This document shows positions 36,635-46,549 of a stretch of 64,000 nucleotides of DNA, in pieces. A program made the translations under genes and the position numbers. The notes beneath the pieces are model-generated. The model made no database searches and was not told the DNA's origin. It saw only the letters and a list, made by a program, of their open reading frames with translations. Numbering within the stretch: the stretch's first letter is position 1; each line of letters begins with the position of its first letter. This DNA is from Petrosia ficiformis (taxonomy: Eukaryota > Porifera > Demospongiae > Haplosclerida > Petrosiidae). The stretch covers positions 1,519,001 to 1,583,000 of the forward strand of contig OX345652.1 in NCBI GenBank assembly GCA_947044365.1. Direction: 5' to 3'.

Positions 36635-38995
36635 TTATACTTCTGCTTCATCTCTCTTGACTTTTAAGTGTGACAATAAAATACTTTTAGCTGTGTAAGA
36701 GCTTACAATTGCACCTGTTGGAGATTGATTCTTGTGTAGTTGATGATAAAAAGCAGGTACTGCCTTTGGAAAAATTAAAAACATTTCGGTCAAGAAACTT
36801 AAAACCTGTAAAAACACAGCTGTTACTATGGTAGCATCATTTTCTCTGTTCAATGAGCGTAAGATTCCGTTGACAGACAAATATATTATACCAATGAATG
36901 TGAATGAGAATACAAACCCATTGATCTTTTTTGTGTCATTGAAGTTTTTATAGCCAATTTTACGACTTCGAATCGCAAAAACAACAAGTAGAATTATCAA
37001 TATACTTGTGTACAGAAACCTTAGTACATCGAAAATGAACCGGTAGTCACCGGAGCATTCTCTGAATATCAATTTTGCTGGAGGATTTTCATTCAGTAAG
37101 TAAGTTACCTGCTCTTGGTATCCTAAAGGATCAACTAGAATCGATATAATCGTCAAAAGATCTGGTGCACAGGAGATTAACAGTATTATCAAGAAGAGAT
37201 AACGATTTTGCCATATTTTACCGGTTTTTCCAAAATGTGTAAAAATACGATAAATTCGAATTAATCTCATTAACATAGTGGCAGTAATTACATTTACACC
37301 ACTTCGAATAGTCCATACCTCAAAGTAACACAATATGACATAACTTGTTGCATCCAGTTGGATGAATTGACGAGTCACTGCAAATACACTTCCAAATAGT
37401 AATTGATAACATCCAAAAAATATTAATAAATTTAACAGTGGACTGCTGGCACGAACTTCTGGTGTAGTGCGAAGAGCCAAAGTCAAAATTAGCATTACTG
37501 TTATAAAAATGAATAACAAGCTACCTACAATATACACAGAGATAGCATATACTTCATTTAGTGTCTTATATCGTACCACAAAATCATCACTTGGAATATT
37601 TTCTTCTGAGATGTTCCATATGGAGAGCTCATTTTTTAATCCATTATATCTCCCAATCATCATATTCTTACCATTCCTTATTTGGAATATGTTAATTGGT
37701 GTCACTGCTTCACGATTATTTTGATCAAAATTTATTTCAGCTACTGCTCCAGCAAATGACACATTCTTTAAATGATCTTCAATAATATTAGTAATCGCTA
37801 TATTATTGTACTCATAATCTTCTAATGATAAATTTTTGGTTTCTAACTCTGGAAGAGAACTGTTAATAGCTAGAGCTAATGCCCAAACTTCATCATACAT
37901 CGAATTAGCAAAACGATTGTTAACAAAAGTGAAATCAGATAAATATTGTTGAAATTCATCTTCCTCAGATAATGTAGCTACTTCTGAGTTATATTCATCA
38001 AGATATTCTCTATAAGTACGACCAGAAACTAGTACATCATTAAGATCTCTTCCTTGTAGAGAGAAGTCTAATAAAGTAACATTTTCTAGAGCTGGAATGA
38101 GTATCTCTAAATCACAAGCAGCATTATTGGTCAATTCTTCTAAATTACGGAAATAAAAGATCCATACATACCCAGGCCAGATGAGATTCCTTTTGGCTGC
38201 TTCACACATTAATTGTACAGATTCTGGTATAGTGACTGAAACAAATATAATTCGAGCGCCTGCTGTTTGAATCAAATCTAATGCTGACTGAATGAATAAA
38301 TCACCTTCATCAATAGCGTGGTCTACCAGAAGAGTATAACTACTATTGGATTTGATCCTGTTTCTAAAACCATCTGCAGTTGTTTGAAAGAGTACACCAT
38401 TGCCATCATATATTTGAGCTACTCTTGTCCAGTGGAATCTCTCCATAAGTGCTATGACAGTACTAACAATGACAGATGATGAAGGTAAAACACGCCATAA
38501 GTGTCGATATCTTATTTTATCTCTTAATATTAATGAGTTAGACATTGATATCTGTAAAAGTTCCACACCTTCTCTTCCAGCTAATGGAGATATGCTAGCA
38601 GTAACAGTAGAACAAGCTAATCCAATGACAGCTATAGCATTTGTAGTATTAGGTTCCCATTGTAATGCATTACCAGCAAAGTTAGTCAAACTATTAATAG
38701 TGACAGATCTGCCACAAGCATCAGAACTTCTTTCAATCAACTGTATTTCATAACCAGGTAATATTCTAGAGTTGTTATTGATCTCTTTGACAGCTAATCT
38801 TCCTGCTGGTAGTAACTCCAAACCTCTATCCCAACCTGAATCATCTCTTTGATCGGGATAAGGTAACAATACAAGAACTGGTAGAGACTGTTTTTCACTG
38901 GATTTTCCAGATCCTGTGGATGCAGTGATGAAAACCCACAGAAAGATAGTCGAGACGTGCATTATCGATTGATCTTCAACTAAATTCGTGGTCAC
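36635..38995 (-). CDS. Class C G-protein-coupled receptor, GABA-B receptor-like, 786 aa
   Basis: Intronless frame. Signal peptide at about residues 8-30 (MHVSTIFLWVFITASTG). Venus-flytrap ligand domain at about 38-470, starting LPVLVLLPYPDQRDDSGWD and with the ANF-receptor pattern GLELLPAGRLAVKEINN. Seven membrane segments from about 485 to 755: TM1 VYAISVYIVGSLLFIFITVM, an ICL1-TM2 RASSPLLNLLIFFGC, TM3 with IRSGVNVITATMLMRLIRIYR, an ICL3 NDTKKIN motif, and TM7 near EMFLIFPKAVPAFYH. In the family, the flytrap binds small ligands (GABA, amino acids) and couples to G proteins as an obligate dimer. Sponges have many such receptors, and the ligand cannot be read from sequence here. Unlike glutamate receptors, there is no cysteine-rich linker, which fits the GABA-B subgroup. 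The tail is short. A dead tandem copy lies just upstream at 40089-41103. Confidence 0.93.
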   Translation of the reverse strand: MTTNLVEDQSIMHVSTIFLWVFITASTGSGKSSEKQSLPVLVLLPYPDQRDDSGWDRGLELLPAGRLAVKEINNNSRILPGYEIQLIERSSDACGRSVTINSLTNFAGNALQWEPNTTNAIAVIGLACSTVTASISPLAGREGVELLQISMSNSLILRDKIRYRHLWRVLPSSSVIVSTVIALMERFHWTRVAQIYDGNGVLFQTTADGFRNRIKSNSSYTLLVDHAIDEGDLFIQSALDLIQTAGARIIFVSVTIPESVQLMCEAAKRNLIWPGYVWIFYFRNLEELTNNAACDLEILIPALENVTLLDFSLQGRDLNDVLVSGRTYREYLDEYNSEVATLSEEDEFQQYLSDFTFVNNRFANSMYDEVWALALAINSSLPELETKNLSLEDYEYNNIAITNIIEDHLKNVSFAGAVAEINFDQNNREAVTPINIFQIRNGKNMMIGRYNGLKNELSIWNISEENIPSDDFVVRYKTLNEVYAISVYIVGSLLFIFITVMLILTLALRTTPEVRASSPLLNLLIFFGCYQLLFGSVFAVTRQFIQLDATSYVILCYFEVWTIRSGVNVITATMLMRLIRIYRIFTHFGKTGKIWQNRYLFLIILLISCAPDLLTIISILVDPLGYQEQVTYLLNENPPAKLIFRECSGDYRFIFDVLRFLYTSILIILLVVFAIRSRKIGYKNFNDTKKINGFVFSFTFIGIIYLSVNGILRSLNRENDATIVTAVFLQVLSFLTEMFLIFPKAVPAFYHQLHKNQSPTGAIVSSYTAKSILLSHLKVKRDEAEV

Positions 38996-39370
38996 GTGTT
39001 ACTAATTGTAAATCAAGCCACGGCTGTATGTTTACTTCATCTATTATGCCCACTATAAATTACGCATGTACTGAATATAGAGTCTGCGTGTATGCTGCTA
39101 GCAATCTACTTCCATAATTATAACCCTACATAAGTACCTGCACTGCTATAAAGACAAAGTAACTGTATGTATGTTGAGCTATAAGCCCTTATGGAAGTGG
39201 TTTGTTTAGTTAATTTGCATAACCTATATGGTCCACTGGTCTTGTGTAGCCAGACCCACCCTCTCCTACATGACGGGTGGGTCTGGCTATGCGAGACTAA
39301 TGGTCCACTGAGCATTTGTTATTATTTTGATTGTCTGCATAATCAAAGATGAGGACACAAGAAGTGAGAT
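38996..39370. promoter_or_regulatory. Upstream region of the class C receptor gene
   Basis: 375 bp between the receptor start and the duplicated block. It includes a small palindrome at about 39243-39290 (AGCCAGACCCACC against GGTGGGTCTGGCT), followed by the GCGAGACTAA end seen in related hairpins. No promoter motif can be claimed. Confidence 0.4.
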
Positions 39371-40088
39371 ATATAATTTCAGAGAACAGTGATGTCACTA
39401 CATGATCATGTTCCTAATTACTAATTTTTGGTGGGATATATAATCATTTCAGAGAACAGTGATGTCACTACATAATCACGTTCCTAATTACTTTAATTTA
39501 TGGTGTTAAAATGTTGTTCACGTTGACTAAGTAAATTGATAGTAAAGGATGACTAATATGATATGCCACTGCATGCTTGTGTAAATTTATAGTGGGGGAA
39601 GTAATCAGTCATAAATAATTTACTCATCATTGTGAACAACATTCCTATTAGGCTTACTAAAACGATTTTAGTTTTAGTAACTAACTAAAAATGTCAATTA
39701 CTATTTTACATGTGTACTACATTTTTACAACACTGCTTAAATGAGATTTTCTTGTCAGGTGACATTTGAGTGAACTGAATGATAGTTACTACACATGTCA
39801 GTTTGTATTTATTCTGAAATGATAAATCAGAGTCAGAATCAGAATTCTACAGCAAAGGTTTTTTTTATAAAGGGATTTAGTTATAGTTAACAAAAGTAAA
39901 CCTACATAATTCATTTATAAAAGAATAGAGTACATATATAACTATACAAAATGAAAACCAACAAAAGATCGGATGTGTAAAGTGTCAGATTGTACTTTAA
40001 CAAACTAAACAAATGACTCAACATAAGTATGTACACTGCTACAAATATAAATAGCAAAATAAGCCATATTTATTACAACTATAATTAT
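39370..40088. repeat. Duplicated 3' flank of the class C receptor gene
   Basis: Blocks here match 35640-36640 in the same order and orientation: AGAACAGTGATGTCA, GTGTAAATTTATAGT, AACTAAAAATGTCAATTA, AACAAAAGATCGGAT, ACATAAGTATGTACACTGCT. With the pseudogene that follows, this shows a segmental tandem duplication. AGAGAACAGTGATGTCACTAC also occurs twice within it (about 39378 and 39443). Confidence 0.8.
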
Positions 40089-41103
40089 TTATACTTCTGC
40101 TCCATCTCTCTTGACTTTTAAGTGTGACAATAAAATACTTTTAGCGGTGGAGGAGTTTACAATTGCACCTGTTGGAGATTGATTCTTGTGTAGTTGATGA
40201 TAAAAAGCAGGTACTGCCTTTGGAAAAATTAAAAACATTTCGGTCAAAAAACTTAAAACCTGTAAGGACACAGCTGTTACCATGGTAGCATCATTTTCTC
40301 TGTTTAATGAGTGTAAGATTCCGTTGACAGACAAAAATATTATACCAATGAACGTGAATGAGAATACAAACCCATTGATCTTCTTTGTGTCATTGAAGTT
40401 TTTATAGCCAATCATTTTATGACTTGGAATCGCATAAACAACAAGTAGAATCATCAATATTCCTGTGTATAGAAACCTTAGTACATCGAAAATGAACTGG
40501 TAATCACCGGAACATTCTCTGAATATCAATTTTGCTGGAGGATTTTCATTCAGTAAGTTGCCTGCTCTTGGTATCCTAAAGGATCAACTAGAATCGATAT
40601 AATCATCGAACCTGCTGGTGAACAGGCGATTAACAGTATTAATACAAAGAGATAACAATTTTGCCATATTTTACCAGTTTTTCCAAAATGCGTAAAAATA
40701 CGATAAATTTGAATTAGTCTCATTAACATAATGGCAGTACATGTAATTACATTTACACCACTTTGAATAGTCCATACCTCAAAATAACACAATACAACAT
40801 AACTTGTTGTATCCAGTTGGATGAATTGACAAGTCACTGCAAATACACTTCCAAATAGTAATTGATAACATCCAAAAATTTAGCAGTGGGCTGCTGGCAC
40901 GAACTTCTGGTGTGGTGAGAATAGCCAAAGTCAAAATTAGCATTACTGTTATAAAAATGAATAACGAGCTACCTACAATATACACAGAGATAGCATATGC
41001 TTCATCTAGTGTCTTATATCGTAACACAAAATCATCACTTGGAATACTACTTCTGTGTCATATTCATGAAGATACTCTCTTTAAGTAGGACTAGAAACTA
41101 TTG
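40089..41103 (-). pseudogene. Decayed tandem copy of the class C receptor (7TM part)
   Basis: Closely matches the neighbouring receptor from its stop codon back through the seven membrane segments, in fragments 40089-40529, 40550-40837 and 40779-41027. Relative to the intact gene there is a 4-nt loss near 40555 and a loss of about 10 nt near 40878, both frame-breaking; in-frame insertions near 40412 and 40738; and a deletion of about 385 nt at 41045 that joins the pre-TM1 region to mid-ectodomain sequence. Homology stops at about 41103, so most of the flytrap domain and the start are absent. It cannot make a receptor. Confidence 0.9.
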
Positions 41104-41167
41104 ACCGCCAGTTATGAATTCGTAATAGTATATGTTTTGATGCACATCTTACCGACGACTTGTACAG

Positions 41168-41270
41168 AGGATTTCAGTTCCGTTGACACAATTATTATGT
41201 ACTACCGGGGTATTATATGGAAGGTGTGGTTACGGAACAGAATAATTGTGTCAACGGAACTGAAATCCAA
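41168..41270. repeat. Small inverted-repeat element
   Basis: GGATTTCAGTTCCGTTGACA and TGTCAACGGAACTGAAATCC form arms of about 28 nt (to AATTATT / AATAATT) around a 43-nt centre, immediately beyond the end of the receptor pseudogene. Bases 41371-41399 (TAGTCTCGCGTAGCCAGACC) are one end of the hairpin family also seen at 39243 and 44300. Confidence 0.8.
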
Positions 41271-41482
41271 ACTCTCTTTCCGTCTCGTATCCCCGCCCAC
41301 TATAGCCACACCCAATAATAAGTTTTCAAGGAACAGAGAGTCTGCTCTGTCTGTCTCGCTAGACTAGTACTTAGTCTCGCGTAGCCAGACCCCACCCTAC
41401 GTATAGGCTGCATGTATGCAGCACTGGAGTCTGTCTACGATAATCTATCAAGTTACACCCCAAACAATCGACAAACAGCAGG

Positions 41483-44400
41483 ATGGCCCTTAGGGCTATA
41501 ACAAGCGAGATAGCCAAGAAGAAGAAAGATGGAGGAGCAGTCATTGGAAAAACTATGGCATATATCACTGGAGCTCCAATTGCAGTATCTGAGTTCACCT
41601 CTCCTGTCTGCTCTAAGTTTTCTGAAGGTAATCGTGTTGTAGTGCAAGCAGTGAGAGAGAAAGCTGTTTCTGGTACAGTCAGGTGGGTGGGGTCTTTGAA
41701 GGCATCCAAGGGAACTGGAGGGATGGTTCGTGTTGTAGGTATTGAATTGGTGAGTGGATAACAAGATAATGAATGTGCATTGGGATTACAGTGACTCTTT
41801 ACAACACCTTGCCTCCAAGTTATGTATTGGTATGGTCTGCACTAATATATAACTCAAAGGCATGATGTAGTACAGTGTTCTCGTTAGGCCTTTTTGTGTT
41901 TGTGTTGCACCACCAATATTACTGTCTGCACCACCAACAGAGGTTCAAATTTTAATTTTGCACCACCAAGCATTTTTATACTTAATTACCATGAAACCAC
42001 ATGATATTATTACACAACCTACAAACCACATTGTTTAAACAATCAAGTAAACTCAACTTTGATGTTTATATATCTCATTATTTATTTAAAAGCGTGGGTG
42101 GCACCACCAAATATGAAAATCCTGCCGAGAACACTGATGTAGTATGAATGTTAATGAGAATAGAATCGCCTACATGATCTGTATATTGATATAAGTATAC
42201 TTCCATTAATTAGGACAAGAAGATGGATGTAAACAAGGAGTTTGGTAGCCATCAGTATGTCTTAACTGGTACTTATGGTACTAATCTGTTTCCTGTAGCT
42301 CCTAATCATAGTCGAGTGTTTCTTCCTGAACAGCAAGTACTCCATATTGATGAGTATGATAAAAAGGAACAAAAAGACGATACATTCAGTGTGGAGTATA
42401 GAACTCATCAAAAAGAAGTATTCTTAAGAGACAATGAAGACAGCAATAAAGATCATAAGACAAGAATGAATTTACCTGACAAACACGAGGAGAATGTACC
42501 AACCAGAGGAAAACTTGATGACTCATTCAAACCAGGAAACAGTGTTGCACAAATATTAGGAGAAAATAATAAGGAAAGGATTCAGGTAATTGAGGGATGT
42601 GATTGAATTTATATATGATGTATCATCTAACCATGATATTTCCTCAGTCTATAGATGATCTTCCATTGTCACAAACTAAACCTAATGAATTGCAAGACAA
42701 TCCCATCTCTCTCTCATCTTATCTCGAATATCAGAATGTACCTCATTATGCAGGATCCCTTTCTATGCAGAAAAGTCCTAACTCCAGTCATTTTTCACCC
42801 CATGCTTACAGTGATCATGGTCAATTTTCTCAACATTACACGTCTCATCATTCCCAACATAAAGACAGTTGTGATCAAATCCCTTTGAGATTTACTATTG
42901 GAATGTTAGTACAGACAAACTCCAGAGGTGGATCACCCATTCGAGGTGTCATCCAATGGATTGGTTTATTACAATATTACAATGAATATTTTGCTGGAAT
43001 AGAATTGGTAAGTGCAAATTTACATAATGACATACACGCTTATATGTATAATTTTATTGTGTGTGTATTAGTGTTGTTTTAGTATGACAATACTCACTAC
43101 TTTAGTTATAGTATGTATAGTTTATCACAATTTTAGTTATAGTTATAGTTAATCAACTAAAAGAATTTTATGCTTACTAAAATAGCTATTTTGCATTTTA
43201 ATAAATTGCAGTAGACCTGTAATTTCAATGTAGTTATAGTTTTGTTAACTAAACGTCATAATGCCTTACTAAAAAGGGTGTTAGTTATAGTTAACTAAAA
43301 CAACACTAGCGTGTATATATGTTAATGCTGCTGTGATAAAGTATGACATAACCATTAAATAAGTAATTAAATACTTATTTAATAGTTATGTGACCTAATT
43401 TTCGGAAAGAGACACTCCACTTTTCATCTAATGCTTACTTTCAATCACTCGTCATTCCACCATTTCTAAGTTTGGCATGCAGAAGTACCATAATTCAGCT
43501 TCGTAGCTACCAAATTTCATTGACTTCCTGTGCAAAATAACAGAATGACAAGTGATCACAACATTTCATTTTAATTTACAGTATTACTATTATATCCAAT
43601 TTGATATTGGAACAAGCTACATAGAAACTAGTCAAATAATTTAGTGTGAGGCAGATGATCTCTCTTTGAACATGGTTATAAGATATTTGCTAAATCACAC
43701 ACACAGGATTATCCAATGGAAGGATGTACTGATGGTAGTTGGAATGGAATACAATACTTCAAGTGTCTACAAGGCAGAGCTTTGTTTAGTCCTCTGAGAT
43801 TTCTGGAACCAGACACAAGATTCATAAAACCTAATGAATTACCACCAGCTGTGATACAAGAACTGAAAACCCGTAAGCATTTCATAATATGTGTTTGAGT
43901 GTACCGGCCGTCACGTGTACATATGATTATTATGATTGGACACACTGAAATTCTGATACATGTGTAAGTAAGTACTGATATGATTGAACACATGAGGAAT
44001 GATACTATTAATCCATTGAAGTCAGCATACATGTAGTATATTATACTTATCACAAAATATTATAATTATATCATGCAAAAAATTATGATATATGCAGTTG
44101 AAAAACACTGTAACACTTAATCTTGAGCCATAGATGTATGCTCTCAAAAACCAGGATCAGAATTGTCATTTTAAAATCAGAATGAACCTATTTTTGGCTT
44201 TTATTAACAGTATCAACGAGTACTTGTCATAATATTTGCAATAATTGTGAATCACTTTTAGGCAATAATTGCAAAACTTAATTTTCAATATTGCCCAACC
44301 TAGTCTCACGGGCCAGCTCCTCTAGTGAAGGGGCTGGCCCGCGAGACTAGCCCAACCCGAGTATATGGAAATGAAGTGGAATACTTATATGACCAGAAGT

Positions 44401-46024
44401 GCTGTTGTTTGAATGAGATATAGACCTATAGCCTAAAAACTCACATTTAGCTTTGATAATGGTTACATTGGCTTTAAAAATTGATGTGTTTTGCTTTTTA
44501 AAAATTCTTAGACACTGTAAAAAGTAGTAGGTGATTTTAACCTTCAATTGGTTACAGGAGTTTCAATGCAATTATATACTTTCCTCAATGCTGATTTATT
44601 TTTCCTGCTAGGTAATATTTACAAGTCACAATTCATTTGATCTTGACTAGTATAAAATACATGTCATGCCAAGGCATATGGTAACAAACATATACACATG
44701 TATTAATACAGTGTAGCTATATACCCCTATAGCTATATACGTAGCATAGTATTATAGGTACAACCTGTAGTGTGTTATTAGTATTCCAATTCCAACATCT
44801 GCGAAAACAACAATCTCATTCCAGAGTAATTAATTAATATAATGAATGCACTAAAGTGCAGAACCCTCGCTAGCTTGCAAAAACAGCATGGCTTTAGAAC
44901 AACTTTGCCTAAGTAACCTATTGCAACAGCCAGGAACACCCCCATTCAGTAGTACATCATGAATATGCAAATTATGGAGATAGCATGGCCATGAGATCTC
45001 TTGAGAACTAGCGAATTTCTGGACAAAACTTCACAAATAGCTGTATAAACACTCGTTAGGACGATAGACAAAGCCTAAGAAACAAAACTTCAAAGAGACA
45101 AAAGTTAGTGTTCAGTGTTTCCTGCTGACATCAGCAAAAACGATAAAATTTCAAGATGGCGACAGATCGACGAGTATTTGCACGGCTGTTTCTCTGCAAC
45201 ATGACTAGTTCAGAACAAATCGCTTTTATTTCTTACCTTTCACTATACCAGTATTCTGCAGATATGCTCAGAATACAGTAAGACCTTGCAGTTGTGGAGA
45301 TCAAGCGGTAACACACAGACACACAGACACACACACACACACCAGAAGACTACTATAACCCTCCGCCTACGCGCTCGGGTTAAATATACATATGAAGTTG
45401 TACTTATAGTAGCAAATAGCATGTGATGTACTCCACAGATATTTGAAAAGTCAGCACATGTATGTAGGGGGATTTACATGTTTAAAGTACATATACATTG
45501 TATTACTTTTGTTAATTAATACAATGTTACGTAGCATAGTATTATATAGGTACAACCTATGGTGTATTCCAATTCCAACATCTGCGAAAACAACAAGTAA
45601 CACTCCTGAAAAGTCCACACATGCATGTGTAATTATTATGAGATTTACATGTTTAAAATACATGTACATTATATTGCTTTTTTGCCATTCTTTATTATGG
45701 CATGTACTTTATACTAGTCATTGTAGATCCAAATCAAAAGAAATAAATAGATACCTTATATTATCTACAGTAGGTAAACAAGAAAGCAGCATTGATTTAT
45801 ATAGTTTCAGGAGTAAGTGAAAGTCCTGTAACCATTCATTTTTATAGTATAGTATTTATTTATTCTGTTGTTAAATGATCTTTCAGTAGATTTTTATTAT
45901 AAGAAATTGACCAACTGCCTTCTTCCAAAAAATTTAAAAAGCATACATTGAAATTCATGGCTCAATAGAAGACACCATTATTAACCCGAGCGCGTAGGCG
46001 GAGGGTTATAGTAATCGGTTTGTG

Positions 46025-46055
<31 letters not shown>

Positions 46056-46502
46056 TCCCCACTAACCTTTGCAACGGCTTACTTTTGAAGATTCTTGGTA
46101 ACTGCGAAGGAAAGAGCACACTATGTCAACTGCGAGATTTAAGCGATTTGCAAGAAAACTCTTCGATGGAAAAGATACAGTCGTGCAAAATCGAAAAATA
46201 GTCATCCGTCGCCATTGTTACTCAGTCACGCCTATGTAACGTTGTTAATTAAATTGGTTAATCCAAACGTAGGCGGAGGTTATATTATATTAATGAGGAA
46301 CGCCCATGACGCCCTGTTTCATTGCTGCATTCATAGTAGTATCTTTTTAGCGAGGGTTCTGCACTTTAGTGCATTCATTATGATAGTAATTGGCTAATTA
46401 TTCACACACATATAAGTAATTAAATCAATCCCACATGTAGTATAAATATTTTCAATTAATATATGATGTATATACACACATATTACATACATACGTTATA
46501 CA

Positions 46503-46549
<47 letters not shown>

